From NCBI GenBank assembly GCA_034435035.1, contig DAOTXW010000057.1:1-36884 (forward strand): a DNA stretch of 36,884 nucleotides. Direction: 5' to 3'. The notes beneath the pieces were generated by a model. The model was not told the DNA's origin. It made no database searches and saw only the letters and a list, made by a program, of their open reading frames with translations. The position numbers and the translations under genes were made by a program. Of the stretch, positions 1 to 8,495 are shown piece by piece. This DNA is from JAHEME01 sp034435035. Lineage in GTDB: Bacteria; Chloroflexota; Anaerolineae; Aggregatilineales; UBA3940. The number at the start of each line of letters is the position of its first letter. The first letter of the stretch is position 1.

Positions 1-1
1 C

Positions 2-214
2 CCCTATCGCAAGAATGACCAGGCCTTCATCGAGTGTTTTAACGGCACCCTGCGCCGCGAGGAGTTTGGCACGACCTCTTTCAAAGCAGAAGATTTGCCA
101 CTCGCTCAAGCCAGGGCCGATGCTTTTCTCGACTACTACCATCACCAGCGCCCTCATCTGGCCCTGGCGATGAAGACTCCCGCTCAGGCTTTCGCGGAGT
201 CGCATTTGACATGA
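2..214 (+). CDS. 3' fragment of a DDE (IS3/IS481-type) transposase
   Basis: The reading frame is open from the left edge to a TGA at 212-214 and gives about 70 residues. It contains NDQAFIECFNGTLRREEFG and then YYHHQRPHLAL..TPAQAF, the C-terminal part of an integrase-core transposase. The Glu in FIECFNG fits the last catalytic acid of the DDE triad. The first two catalytic Asp residues lie outside the window. IS3 and IS481 families share this tail, so I do not choose between them. No inverted terminal repeat could be identified downstream. Confidence 0.8.
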   Translation, partial: PYRKNDQAFIECFNGTLRREEFGTTSFKAEDLPLAQARADAFLDYYHHQRPHLALAMKTPAQAFAESHLT

Positions 215-383
215 CACACTACGCAGGGTTGACGGGTGTTGGAGTAAACGATAGGCTCTTTAACGTTGAGGATCGGCACATAACGGAATGAATTGATTGA
301 CTTGGCGCACGAAGTGATGAAGGCCCGTCCCAGCATAGGCCTGGGGCAGCTGATCCTCGATCAATCGTGAACCTGGAACTCAG

Positions 384-400
384 TTGACAGTACCGCGTAC
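384..400 (+). promoter_or_regulatory. Possible -35 element and short dyad upstream of the ABC operon
   Basis: A perfect TTGACA at 384-389 is followed directly by GTAC-CGC-GTAC (390-400), 46 bases before the ATG at 446. No convincing -10 lies 16-18 bases downstream, so this is a weak call. The rest of 215-445 shows no gene and may hold the transposon end. Confidence 0.2.
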
Positions 401-445
401 AAGTTGGTGATCGTTCCAGTATGCTACAGAGGCAACCAGACTGTT

Positions 446-1630
446 ATGCTCAAACAACTCTTCAATCGACAGGCCCAGTCATCTGAAGGACCCGGCAACG
501 GTGGCGCTTCGGATCAGCGTTATCTGATCGAGCTGCGCAAGGTGGCCAAGTCGTATAAGACGGCTGTGGGCGACTTTGTAGCGCTCAAGAACATCGACCT
601 GCAGGTCGGCGCAGGCGAGTTTGTCGCTGTGATCGGCAAATCAGGCAGCGGGAAATCAACGCTGATTAACATGCTGACGGGCATCGATCGCCCCACTTCC
701 GGGGAGGTTTATGTTGCTGATACAGCCGTTCACCAGCTCAAAGAGGGGCACATCGCCCAATGGCGGGGGCGTCACATCGGGATTGTCTTCCAGTTCTTCC
801 AGTTGTTGCCAACTCTAACACTCGTAGAAAACATAATGCTGCCGATGGATTTCTGCGGCATGTACGCTCGCCGTGAGCGTTTTGAGCGCGCAATGCACAT
901 GCTGGAGCTGGTTGATCTGACCGAGCATGCCCACAAACTGCCCACCGCCGTATCCGGCGGTCAGCAGCAGCGGGCAGCGATTGCTCGTGCCCTGGCCAAT
1001 GACCCGCCGATCATCGTGGCAGATGAGCCTACGGGCAATCTGGATTCGCGGACGGCCAACTCTATTTTCAGACTGTTTGAGGATCTGGTTGGACGCGGCA
1101 AGACCATCGTCATGGTAACCCACGATGAAGCGCAAGCGCGGCGGGCGTCCCGTACGGTGATCATTGCCGATGGCGAGATTGTCAACGAATATCTGGCCAG
1201 GGCGCTGCCATCGCTCAGCCAGGAACAGCTGCTGCGGGCCACTCATCGGCTGCACCCTATTACATTCTCTCCGGGGGAGGTCATTATCACGCAGGGCACC
1301 GCCCCTGATAAGTTTTACATCGTCAGATCGGGCGAAGTCCATGTCTACCTGCGCCAGCCTGATGGGTCCGAGATTCTGGTTGATAAGCTGCTGAGCGGCC
1401 AGTACTTCGGCGAGATGGCACTGCTGCAGGGGGGGACCCGTACCGCAACGGTTCGTGCGTCACGGGCTACCGGTGTAGAGGTCTACGCTATGGGCCAGGC
1501 TGACTTCCAGGCGCTTGTGGCGGAGTCCGAGGGAACCCGCAAAGAGCTCGATCGCGTCGCCGATCAGCGCCGGCTGACGCAGGCGCGCATGGCTCAAGAT
1601 ATCGAGGCCGGGGATCAAGAGGCGCGCTGA
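446..1630 (+). CDS. ABC transporter ATPase (MacB/LolD type) fused to a cyclic-nucleotide-binding domain
   Basis: This is the cytoplasmic ATPase of an export system, 394 residues from the ATG at 446. An upstream GTG at 404 is possible, but AGAGG at 428-432 favours 446. The ABC domain shows Walker A GKSGSGKST (about residues 64-72), Q-loop FQFFQLLPTLT, signature VSGGQQQR, Walker B IIVADEPTGNLD and the H-loop in VTHDE. LolD/MacB-family ATPases usually end near residue 230. Here about 140 more residues form a CNB domain (roughly 265-375) with the phosphate-binding cassette FGEMALLQGGTRTATVRA, keeping the Gly-Glu and Arg of cAMP/cGMP-binding members. The partner permease starts 2 bases after the stop. 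I infer export activity or assembly gated by a cyclic nucleotide. The ATPase call is certain; ligand binding is inferred. Confidence 0.93.
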   Translation: MLKQLFNRQAQSSEGPGNGGASDQRYLIELRKVAKSYKTAVGDFVALKNIDLQVGAGEFVAVIGKSGSGKSTLINMLTGIDRPTSGEVYVADTAVHQLKEGHIAQWRGRHIGIVFQFFQLLPTLTLVENIMLPMDFCGMYARRERFERAMHMLELVDLTEHAHKLPTAVSGGQQQRAAIARALANDPPIIVADEPTGNLDSRTANSIFRLFEDLVGRGKTIVMVTHDEAQARRASRTVIIADGEIVNEYLARALPSLSQEQLLRATHRLHPITFSPGEVIITQGTAPDKFYIVRSGEVHVYLRQPDGSEILVDKLLSGQYFGEMALLQGGTRTATVRASRATGVEVYAMGQADFQALVAESEGTRKELDRVADQRRLTQARMAQDIEAGDQEAR

Positions 1631-1632
1631 TC

Positions 1633-4014
1633 ATGCTTAGCCCTCGCTGGCGGAAAGTCCTCCGCGACCTCTGGGGTAATAAAGCACGGACTCTGCTGGT
1701 GGTCCTGGCCATCGGGGTCGGAGTTTTTGCATTTGGGAGCGTATTCATCACGCAGGAAGTGCTGCTGAGGGACATGACGGATGGGTATCTGGCAATCCGA
1801 CCCGCGAGCGCTACGCTCACTGTGGCGCCGTTCGATGACGGGGTGGTTCAGGCAGTGCGCAGCATGCGCGAGGTGGCGGATGCTGAAGGCCGCGGTGTGC
1901 TGTCCGTGAAGTTGCAGGTCGGTGACAGGCAATGGGTTAACCTCGATCTCTATGCGCTGCCCGATTACGATGATATTCGCATCAATCAGATGACGCCCGA
2001 GTCAGGCCTCTGGCCGCCGGGGCGGCGTGAAGTGATACTTGAACGCACCTCTCTTGCGTTGGCGCAAGCACAGGTGGGTGATATTCTGACCATTGAACTG
2101 CCTAATGGTGAGAAGCGCGAGGTGACACTCGCCGGGACAGCTCACGACTTCAATGCGATCCCGGCAAATCTGTTCCCGCAAGGGACTGGCTACATAACCT
2201 TTGAGACGCTTGAGTGGCTTGGCTATCCTACAACTTACAGTCAGCTCAACATTGTGGTTGCAGACCTTGGTGCAACCCGCGCAGACATAGAGCTTGTGGT
2301 TGAGAAAGTCCAGGATCGGCTGGAGAACAGCGGCTATCCGGTAGGTTTTGCGCAGATCAATGAACCCGGCAAGCACTGGGCTTCTGATGTCACGCAGGCA
2401 TTCACAGCGATCCTGAGCGGCATTGGCGCCTTTTCGTTAGTGCTGAGTGGATTCCTGGTGGTGAATACCATCTCTGCTATTCTGGCGCAGCAAAAGCGTC
2501 AGATCGGGATGATGAAAGCAGTCGGCGCTCGGGAGCCGCAGGTGATGGGCATCTATCTGATGAGCGTCACCATCCTTGGCCTGCTTGGCTTGCTGGTCGC
2601 TGTGCCGGGTGGGCTGGCGACCGCGTGGCTCAGCACACAGGCAGTCGCCACCTTCCTGAATGTCAATATAGTCAGCTTCCGCCTTCCTCTGTGGGTACTG
2701 ATCCTGCAGTTGGCCACATCGGTTGTGGTGCCGCTGATAGCAGCTTTCTTTCCGATCAGGGCAGGCACTCGCACCACTGTGCGTGAGGCGGTCAGTGATT
2801 ATGGTATTGGTGGCATCACAGGCCGCGCTGGCATAGCGGATCGGTTGCTGGCCCGTATTCGAGGGTTGCCGCGGCCAACACTGCTATCCCTGCGGAATAC
2901 CTTCCGGCGCAAAGGCCGCCTGTATCTGACCCTTGGCACGCTCACGATGGCCGGCGCAATTTTCATCGCGATCCTGAATGTTCGCGGCTCCATGCTGATT
3001 GAGCTTGACAAGATTATCTCGCTGTTTAACTACGATATTCAGATGTCCCTGGGCGGACCCTACACTATCCGCCAGCTTGAGCGCGAGGCGATGCGAGTGC
3101 CAGGCGTGGTAAGCGTGGAAGGGTGGACAGCGGCCCAGGTTCAGCGCATCCGACCGAATGGGACTGAAGGCTCGAGCATCACGCTCTTTGGCCCTCCAGC
3201 AGCTACAAGCTTCATTCAGCCTACCCTGCTGGAAGGGCGCTGGCTCAGGCCGGACGATCAGAACGCCATCGTTGTGAGCCTGGACCTCTTACGGGAAGAG
3301 CAAGATATTGAGCTTGGTGATGAGATCCGCTTGCTCGATGGCACTGAGAAACGTGACTGGGTGGTTGTGGGGATTATCGATCGTGTTGGGCAGCCTTTCG
3401 CCTATGCAAACTTCGCCTATCTCACACGACTGCAGGGCGCCCCAGGGCAATCCAGTATTCTGATGGTAGGTCTGGCTCAGCATGACAGTGCTTACCAGTC
3501 GCAGCTAGCGCGATCCCTTGAAGAGCGCCTCAAGCGTGCAGGGGTTGAGGTCACTGGTAGCTTAACACTGGCTGAGATCTATGGATCAAGCGTTGGGCAG
3601 TTTAATTTCCTGATTTATTTCATGCTCTTCATGGCGGGCCTTCTGGGCGTTGTGGGCGGATTGGGGCTGGCGGGGACAATGAGTCTGAACGTCCTGGAGC
3701 GCACCCGCGAGATCGGGGTGATGCGGGCCATCGGCGCTTCCAATCAATCGGTGCGCAACATTGTGACCACAGAGGGCGTCCTGATCGGCCTGATCAGCTG
3801 GTTCCTCGGCGTGGTGCTCTCGGTCCCGCTCAGTCTGGGTCTGGGTTTTGTAGTGGGCAATGCCTTTTTCGAGCGACCACTGAGTTTCGACTTCGAAGCT
3901 ATCGGCCTTGCGATCTGGCTGCTCGTCGTTGTAGCGCTTGCGCTGGTAGCGAGCGCCCTGCCTGCTCGCGGTGCGGCTCGGATCACTGTGCGTGATGCGC
4001 TGGCGTACGAATAA
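1633..4014 (+). CDS. FtsX/MacB-family ABC transporter permease with two FtsX units
   Basis: This 793-residue membrane protein is the permease for the preceding ATPase. The start is 2 bases after the ATPase stop. An N-terminal span (about residues 19-40) is followed by a MacB-like extracytoplasmic domain and a three-span FtsX unit (about 260-385, with QQKRQIGMMKAVGAREPQV). A second span (about 430-450), a second extracytoplasmic domain and a second FtsX unit follow (about 655-790, with ERTREIGVMRAIGASNQSV). The R/K-x-IG-x-M-x-A-x-GA segments are the coupling motifs typical of the family. Type VII exporters of this kind move lipoproteins, peptides or drugs, or act as mechanotransmitters; the substrate here is unknown. 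Length and two-unit layout match long FtsX permeases of Gram-positive bacteria and Chloroflexota rather than the roughly 650-residue MacB. Confidence 0.93.
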   Translation: MLSPRWRKVLRDLWGNKARTLLVVLAIGVGVFAFGSVFITQEVLLRDMTDGYLAIRPASATLTVAPFDDGVVQAVRSMREVADAEGRGVLSVKLQVGDRQWVNLDLYALPDYDDIRINQMTPESGLWPPGRREVILERTSLALAQAQVGDILTIELPNGEKREVTLAGTAHDFNAIPANLFPQGTGYITFETLEWLGYPTTYSQLNIVVADLGATRADIELVVEKVQDRLENSGYPVGFAQINEPGKHWASDVTQAFTAILSGIGAFSLVLSGFLVVNTISAILAQQKRQIGMMKAVGAREPQVMGIYLMSVTILGLLGLLVAVPGGLATAWLSTQAVATFLNVNIVSFRLPLWVLILQLATSVVVPLIAAFFPIRAGTRTTVREAVSDYGIGGITGRAGIADRLLARIRGLPRPTLLSLRNTFRRKGRLYLTLGTLTMAGAIFIAILNVRGSMLIELDKIISLFNYDIQMSLGGPYTIRQLEREAMRVPGVVSVEGWTAAQVQRIRPNGTEGSSITLFGPPAATSFIQPTLLEGRWLRPDDQNAIVVSLDLLREEQDIELGDEIRLLDGTEKRDWVVVGIIDRVGQPFAYANFAYLTRLQGAPGQSSILMVGLAQHDSAYQSQLARSLEERLKRAGVEVTGSLTLAEIYGSSVGQFNFLIYFMLFMAGLLGVVGGLGLAGTMSLNVLERTREIGVMRAIGASNQSVRNIVTTEGVLIGLISWFLGVVLSVPLSLGLGFVVGNAFFERPLSFDFEAIGLAIWLLVVVALALVASALPARGAARITVRDALAYE

Positions 4015-4095
4015 GCAGGCCGCAGGCTTTCCTAAACCGGTGAAACTTCGGTATGCTTGAAAGGCATGCTGGTGCACAAGGGGAGAATGAGTTGT

Positions 4096-5334
4096 ATGAA
4101 CCAAACACAGTGGCGTGCCCTGCGCCTGGCTGCAGCAGGTGGTTTGCTGTTGGTATTGGCAGGTTGCTCTGCCTCTGCGGCTGCCACTCAAGAGGCGCCA
4201 GAGCTGTCGGGCGTATCCGTTGAATCCCCCAACATTGTCAGCGCAACAGGTGAGGTGGTACCTGCTCGCTGGGCGGTTCTGAGCTTTCCTATACCTGGAC
4301 AGGCCGTTGAGATTCTGGTCGAAGAGACGATGATTGTAGAGGCGGGCGATGTGCTGGCCCGCCTGGACACCACCGATCTGGATATTGCGATCATTCAAGC
4401 TGAAGCTGCCCTGGCCGTAGCACAGGCAAACCTGGCGCTGGCAGAGGCAGGCCCCCGCGAAGAAGAGGTCCGCCGCGCTGAGGAACAGCTAGCGGCTGCC
4501 AATGCGCGTGTATCAGTGGCTATTGCCCAGCGCGAGCAGCTCCTGGCTCCGCCCGATCCCGATGCGGTCATTTCCGCACAAGCGCAGGTTCAAGAAGCCG
4601 CTAACGCCGTTGAGAGTGCCCAGGAAGGCTATGACCAGATTATTGGCTACCTGAACAACTGGGATGACTACGAATTTGAGCCGGGCGATCGCACCTTCTT
4701 AGATGGGGAGCAGAATGCTCGCTACTCGCTTGAACTGGCCAATCTCCGGCTGGCGGCAGCCCAGGCGAGCCTCGACAAGCTGCTGGAGGGACCTGAGCCC
4801 GATGAGCGTCGGGTTGCTGACGCTCGCATCTGGGTTGCGGCGGCGCAGCGGGATTCAGCCCAGGCGTATCTGAATCTGGTAAAGGCTGGCGCTTCGCCCG
4901 CTGAGATCGCCGTGTCCGAGGCCGAAGTGGCCCGCGCGGAAGCAGCCGTGGAATCCGCGCGCGCAGCCCGTGATCAGGCACTGCTTGTCGCACCGTTCAG
5001 CGGCACGGTTAGTTCGTTGGATATCGATCTTAATGAATGGGTAAATGCTGGGCAGCCCATTATCACACTGGCTGACTTCACGACCCTTCAGGTAGAAACG
5101 ACCGATCTCAACGAGCTGGATGTTGCCCGGATCTCGGTGGATAGCGCGGCGACAGTCACATTCGATGCGTTGCCTGATATCACACTATCCGGCACCGTGC
5201 TGTCCATTGCGCCCAAATCATCAGAGGGAGCCGGTGTGAACTATACCGTCGTGATCGCGCTGGAGGAAATCCCGGAGGCCCTGCGTTGGGGCATGACGGC
5301 CTTTGTTGACATTGAAGCTGAACAGGTGGATTGA
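4096..5334 (+). CDS. HlyD-family membrane fusion lipoprotein (copy 1)
   Basis: This is a periplasmic-adaptor-type protein of about 412 residues. The ATG at 4096 is preferred because AAGGGGAG ends 10 bases upstream; the earlier ATG at 4087 sits directly on that site. The signal peptide ends in LVLAGC, a lipobox, so the protein should be lipid-anchored outside the membrane. A barrel-sandwich half (AILVEE.. and GDVLARLDT) is followed by long Ala/Glu-rich coiled-coil helices with AQANLALAEAG repeats, then the second half (LLVAPFSGTVSSLDIDLNEWV) and beta-barrel segments. It lies downstream of the ABC ATPase and permease and should be the adaptor of that exporter (YknX/MacA-like). The next gene is a paralogue beginning 1 base after this stop. 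Confidence 0.9.
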   Translation: MNQTQWRALRLAAAGGLLLVLAGCSASAAATQEAPELSGVSVESPNIVSATGEVVPARWAVLSFPIPGQAVEILVEETMIVEAGDVLARLDTTDLDIAIIQAEAALAVAQANLALAEAGPREEEVRRAEEQLAAANARVSVAIAQREQLLAPPDPDAVISAQAQVQEAANAVESAQEGYDQIIGYLNNWDDYEFEPGDRTFLDGEQNARYSLELANLRLAAAQASLDKLLEGPEPDERRVADARIWVAAAQRDSAQAYLNLVKAGASPAEIAVSEAEVARAEAAVESARAARDQALLVAPFSGTVSSLDIDLNEWVNAGQPIITLADFTTLQVETTDLNELDVARISVDSAATVTFDALPDITLSGTVLSIAPKSSEGAGVNYTVVIALEEIPEALRWGMTAFVDIEAEQVD

Positions 5335-5335
5335 T

Positions 5336-6622
5336 ATGGGAACAAAGATGACTCCCAACTTGATCCAGAGGATTCACAGAGCATGGCGGGCATCCTCGGA
5401 CGGGGCAATACTGCCAGCAGCACTGCTGGCTCTAGCGATGCTGCTGGCTGCCTGCAGTGGCGGTGCGTCCTCAGATGAATCCACAGAGGAAGCGATGCCG
5501 GCTGTTGAAGTGGCGCCGATTGTCAGCGCCACCGGGGTGGTAGTGCCCCCCGCCGAGTCCACTTTGAGCTTTGCCATCTCGGGCGTGGTGGTTGAAGTGC
5601 TGGTTGAGGAAGGCGCCTTCGTGAATGAGGGTGATGAGATCGCCCGCCTGGATACCACGTTGCTTGATGCTGACGTTGCGGAGGCGGAGGCTTCACTTGA
5701 GGTGGCGCGTGCCAATCTGCGTAAGGCCCAGGCTGGCGCCAGGCCAGAAGAAATCGAGCAGGCAGGCTACGATCTGAACGCAGCGACAGCTGAGGTTAGC
5801 CGCGCGGTCGCCGAACGCGATAGTGTGGTTAATGCCGCAACAGAAGCAGAAATCGCCGCAGCTCAGGCCGATCTCCAGGCTGCCTTTGTTTCTCAGAAGA
5901 TCGCGCAGGACGCCTATGATGTCGCTACTGGCTGGGCGCAGAATCAGGATGAGGATTTTCAGGAGCAGGTACCTGAGACGGGTCTGGAGACCGATCCGGA
6001 TGAGATCGAGGCTACTGGTGAGAGTCTGGCTGTTGCCAACCAGAATCTGGCGGCTGCCCAGGCTTATCTTGACGATCTGCTCAATGGAGCCGACCCAAAT
6101 GACGTGCAGTTGGCTAACGCCCAGGTGTGGGTGGCAGCCGCTGAACGCGACGCGGCTGAGGCTTACCTGGCCTTGCTGCAAGCTGGACCGCGACCTGAAA
6201 ACATCGCGGTCGCAGAGGCGCAGGTTGCTGAGAGTGAGGTTGCAGTGGAGGCAGCCCGCGCGGCCCGCGAGCGCGCTGTGCTCAGGGCGCCATTTGATGG
6301 CATTGTCGGAACTGTGTATATCCGCGCAAATGAGTGGGTAGCACCGGGCCAGGCGGTGGCGCTAATTGGAAGTGCCGGCCCGTTTCAGGTTGAGACCACA
6401 GACCTTAACGAAATCGATGTGGCGCGTATAGAAATCGGCAACTCGGCCAGCATAACCTTTGACGCTCTGCCTGGTATCACTGTTGAGGGCACGATCATTC
6501 GCATCGCACAGAAATCAACTGAGGGTGCAGGTGTAAACTACACCGTGCTTGTTGAGCTGGACGAGGCTCCTGAAAATCTGCGCTGGGGCATGACCGCTTT
6601 TGTGGATATCGCTGTTGAATAG
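5336..6622 (+). CDS. HlyD-family membrane fusion lipoprotein (copy 2)
   Basis: This tandem paralogue of the preceding gene has about 428 residues. The ATG at 5336 has AGGTGGA five bases upstream, inside the end of copy 1, so translation is probably coupled. The signal peptide ends in MLLAAC (lipobox). The layout matches copy 1: IVSATGVVVP, GDEIARLDTTLLD, paired coiled-coil helices, APFDGIVGTVYIRANEWV, then FQVETTDLNEIDVARI and a C-terminal WGMTAFVDI shared with copy 1. The extended similarity along the whole length indicates a local duplication. Two adaptors suggest a hetero-oligomeric ring or substrate-dependent exchange; this is inference. It is the last gene of the export operon, before a hairpin at 6647-6684. 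Confidence 0.9.
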   Translation: MGTKMTPNLIQRIHRAWRASSDGAILPAALLALAMLLAACSGGASSDESTEEAMPAVEVAPIVSATGVVVPPAESTLSFAISGVVVEVLVEEGAFVNEGDEIARLDTTLLDADVAEAEASLEVARANLRKAQAGARPEEIEQAGYDLNAATAEVSRAVAERDSVVNAATEAEIAAAQADLQAAFVSQKIAQDAYDVATGWAQNQDEDFQEQVPETGLETDPDEIEATGESLAVANQNLAAAQAYLDDLLNGADPNDVQLANAQVWVAAAERDAAEAYLALLQAGPRPENIAVAEAQVAESEVAVEAARAARERAVLRAPFDGIVGTVYIRANEWVAPGQAVALIGSAGPFQVETTDLNEIDVARIEIGNSASITFDALPGITVEGTIIRIAQKSTEGAGVNYTVLVELDEAPENLRWGMTAFVDIAVE

Positions 6623-6646
6623 TGCGAGATCGAGGTGCCCGGGTTC

Positions 6647-6684
6647 ACTAAAGTGCCCGCCTTGCTTGAGGCGGGCACTTTAGT
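6647..6684 (+). terminator. Strong stem-loop terminator of the ABC export operon
   Basis: A perfect 15-bp stem (6647-6661 with 6670-6684, arm ACTAAAGTGCCCGCC) encloses an 8-base loop, 24 bases after the last stop of the operon. There is no long T-tract, but the A/T-rich base of the stem (ACTAAA/TTTAGT) could act in either orientation. Confidence 0.7.
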
Positions 6685-6690
6685 ATTCGG

Positions 6691-6707
6691 CGCTATTCTG
6701 AATAGCG
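6691..6707. promoter_or_regulatory. 17-base perfect palindrome abutting a promoter (candidate operator)
   Basis: CGCTATTC-T-GAATAGCG is an exact 8-1-8 palindrome ending three bases before the TTGACA at 6710. Its position just upstream of the -35 is typical of an activator or repressor site. No regulator gene lies adjacent, so the cognate factor is unknown. Confidence 0.4.
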
Positions 6708-6709
6708 GT

Positions 6710-6739
6710 TTGACAGGGATTCTGGCTGAATGCTACATT
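6710..6739 (+). promoter_or_regulatory. Sigma-70-type promoter for the 3-hydroxyisobutyrate-dehydrogenase-like gene
   Basis: TTGACA (6710-6715) is followed by an 18-base spacer and TACATT (6734-6739), preceded by TGC as in an extended -10. The predicted start near 6746 would give a leader of about 50 bases before the ATG at 6796. Confidence 0.6.
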
Positions 6740-6795
6740 GATGCGATCTCTGCCGGAGGTAATTCAGCAGGGGTTTGCCATCATAGAGAGGTGAT

Positions 6796-7692
6796 ATGAA
6801 CGAGCGAGTCGGGTTTATTGGGCTTGGCATCATGGGTCAGGCAATGGCCCTGAATCTGGTGCGAGCGGGGTTTGAAGTCAGCGTATGGAATCGCACTCCA
6901 CAGCGTATGCAGCCTCTGGCCGCAGCCGGCGCTATGACCAGGGTCAGCCCGGCCGATGTGGCGTCTTACTGCCCGGTCGTCATTACCTGTGTCAGCAATA
7001 CTTCAGACGTCGAGGCTGTCATCCTTGGCGAACAGGGGGTTATCTCCGGGGCGCAGCCCGGAGGGCTGGTGATCGATATGAGCACAATCAGCCCCGACGC
7101 CACCCGCCAGATTGCGGCCAAGCTCGCAGAGCGCGGGATCAGCATGCTGGATGCACCTGTCAGTGGTGGAAGCGAGGGCGCCCAGAAGGGGACGCTGACA
7201 ATCATGGTGGGCGGCGATGCCGCGCAGGTTGAGCGGGCCATGCCCTATTTTCAGGCAATGGGACGGTCGATCACCCATATGGGTGGGCATGGGGCCGGTC
7301 AGCTGGCAAAGTTGGTCAATCAGATTCTCGTTGTTGTCAATGGGCTGGCTGTAAGCGAAGCGCTGCTGTTTGCGCAAATTGGCGGGTTGGATCTGCAAAA
7401 AACACTCGATGCTGTGAGCGGTGGCGCGGCCGGCAGCTGGATGCTCAGCAACCGAGGCCCGCAGGTGATAGTGCGCGATTTCAGACCCGGCTTCACCATC
7501 GACCTGCAGCAGAAGGATCTGCGGCTGGTGCTGGATGCCGCCGACCAGCTGGGGGTCCCGTTACCTGCCACCAGCCTTGTCTTTCAGATGTACCGCGCAC
7601 TTCAGGCGCAGGGGTTAGGCGGAGAAGGTAATCATGCGCTTATTAAAGCCCTTGAGCGACTGGTTGGCGTGACCGTCGGTAGCTCTGAATGA
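6796..7692 (+). CDS. NAD(P)-dependent 3-hydroxyisobutyrate dehydrogenase / tartronate semialdehyde reductase family
   Basis: This cytoplasmic oxidoreductase of 298 residues belongs to the beta-hydroxyacid dehydrogenase family. GAGAGGTG lies just before the ATG. The N-terminal Rossmann motif is GFIGLGIMGQAMALNL, with WNRTPQR following, where an Arg suits NADP(H). The substrate-binding signature DAPVSGGSEGAQKGTL is complete, and the catalytic Lys sits in GAGQLAKLVNQ. Length is normal for the family (about 290-300). Members act on 3-hydroxyisobutyrate, tartronate semialdehyde, glyoxylate or succinic semialdehyde. Sequence alone does not separate these, and no neighbour belongs to valine or glycerate pathways. 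It appears to be a single-gene unit with its own promoter. Confidence 0.9.
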   Translation: MNERVGFIGLGIMGQAMALNLVRAGFEVSVWNRTPQRMQPLAAAGAMTRVSPADVASYCPVVITCVSNTSDVEAVILGEQGVISGAQPGGLVIDMSTISPDATRQIAAKLAERGISMLDAPVSGGSEGAQKGTLTIMVGGDAAQVERAMPYFQAMGRSITHMGGHGAGQLAKLVNQILVVVNGLAVSEALLFAQIGGLDLQKTLDAVSGGAAGSWMLSNRGPQVIVRDFRPGFTIDLQQKDLRLVLDAADQLGVPLPATSLVFQMYRALQAQGLGGEGNHALIKALERLVGVTVGSSE

Positions 7693-7840
7693 GCAAGTCT
7701 CAGGGTTAGCAGGTTGCAAAAAACTTCAGTTGCGCTTAGAACTACAGCTGTCATGTGCTGCCCGCATGCAGATCCGTTTGTTGGTAAATATGGATAGAAG
7801 GTAGTAAACGAGATGGTATGGGATAGAGGGGGATGCGCGC

Positions 7841-8473
7841 GTGACCTCACTGGCAGATCTCTTAAACCAGCATCTTGACAGGATGCAGAGCGAAGGCGGG
7901 TTGAGTACGCTTCATCTGCTGGGGCTACCGACTGCGGTCAACCGGGTGATGCGTGTCTTTCTACGCAACAAACAGCTCTCACTCCAGAGTCTACGGCAAA
8001 TTGTGGATGAGATGCCTGCTGAAAGCCGGCTGACTTACCAGGACCTCGACGAACTGCTCAAGGTGCTGTGTGATCGGGAATGGCTGGTTCGTACCGAGGA
8101 GGAAGGCGAAGCCTACTATGGCATCAACCTGCGGCCGGCGATTGCCAGCGCTTCCGGCAAGACTGTCGAACCGGCGGCGGGCGGGCCTGCTCAGGAGGCG
8201 TGGGAAAAAGCGGGGCTTGGGACTGCTTCCGAACCTGTTAAGAAAGCCAGCCAGATTCACGCTGATATTCTGGGGGCCATAAGTAGTGCACAGAGCGAGG
8301 AGAGTGAGGAGGTTCGGACTGTGGATCAGGGATCGCCAGAGCCTGACAGGCATCAGACGCCTCAGACCAATGCGCTGGAGGCAGATCGGGCAGAAGCCGC
8401 TGGTGAGGATAAACCGGTTGCGGGCAGCATCTCGGCAGACGATCTGTGGAACCTGCTTGATAATAAGGAATAG
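7841..8473 (+). CDS. Unknown protein with a probable winged-helix-like N-terminal half and a disordered tail
   Basis: I do not recognise the family. The GTG start at 7841 has AGAGGGGGA about seven bases upstream and gives 210 residues. Residues 1-100 look globular and helical (LADLLNQHLDRM, VNRVMRVFLRNKQLSLQSL, DLDELLKVLCDREWLVRTEE, EGEAYYGINLR). The last part resembles helix-turn-helix plus the beta-wing of MarR/winged-helix proteins, a tentative fold guess. Residues 105-210 are rich in Glu, Ala, Ser and Pro and probably disordered, ending in a short helix (SADDLWNLLDN) that could be a docking motif. There is no signal peptide or membrane span. It converges on the cyclase gene with a gap of only 22 bases, so the two may share termination or antisense overlap. 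Confidence 0.7.
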   Translation: MTSLADLLNQHLDRMQSEGGLSTLHLLGLPTAVNRVMRVFLRNKQLSLQSLRQIVDEMPAESRLTYQDLDELLKVLCDREWLVRTEEEGEAYYGINLRPAIASASGKTVEPAAGGPAQEAWEKAGLGTASEPVKKASQIHADILGAISSAQSEESEEVRTVDQGSPEPDRHQTPQTNALEADRAEAAGEDKPVAGSISADDLWNLLDNKE

Positions 8474-8495
8474 CTCTGCAGGCGAGCCTGGCCTT

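Noticed and set aside
3586..4398. Long open frame antisense to the permease and adaptor genes
   Set aside because: It is a shadow of high-GC coding sequence on the other strand, rich in His, Gln and Arg, with no recognisable domain.
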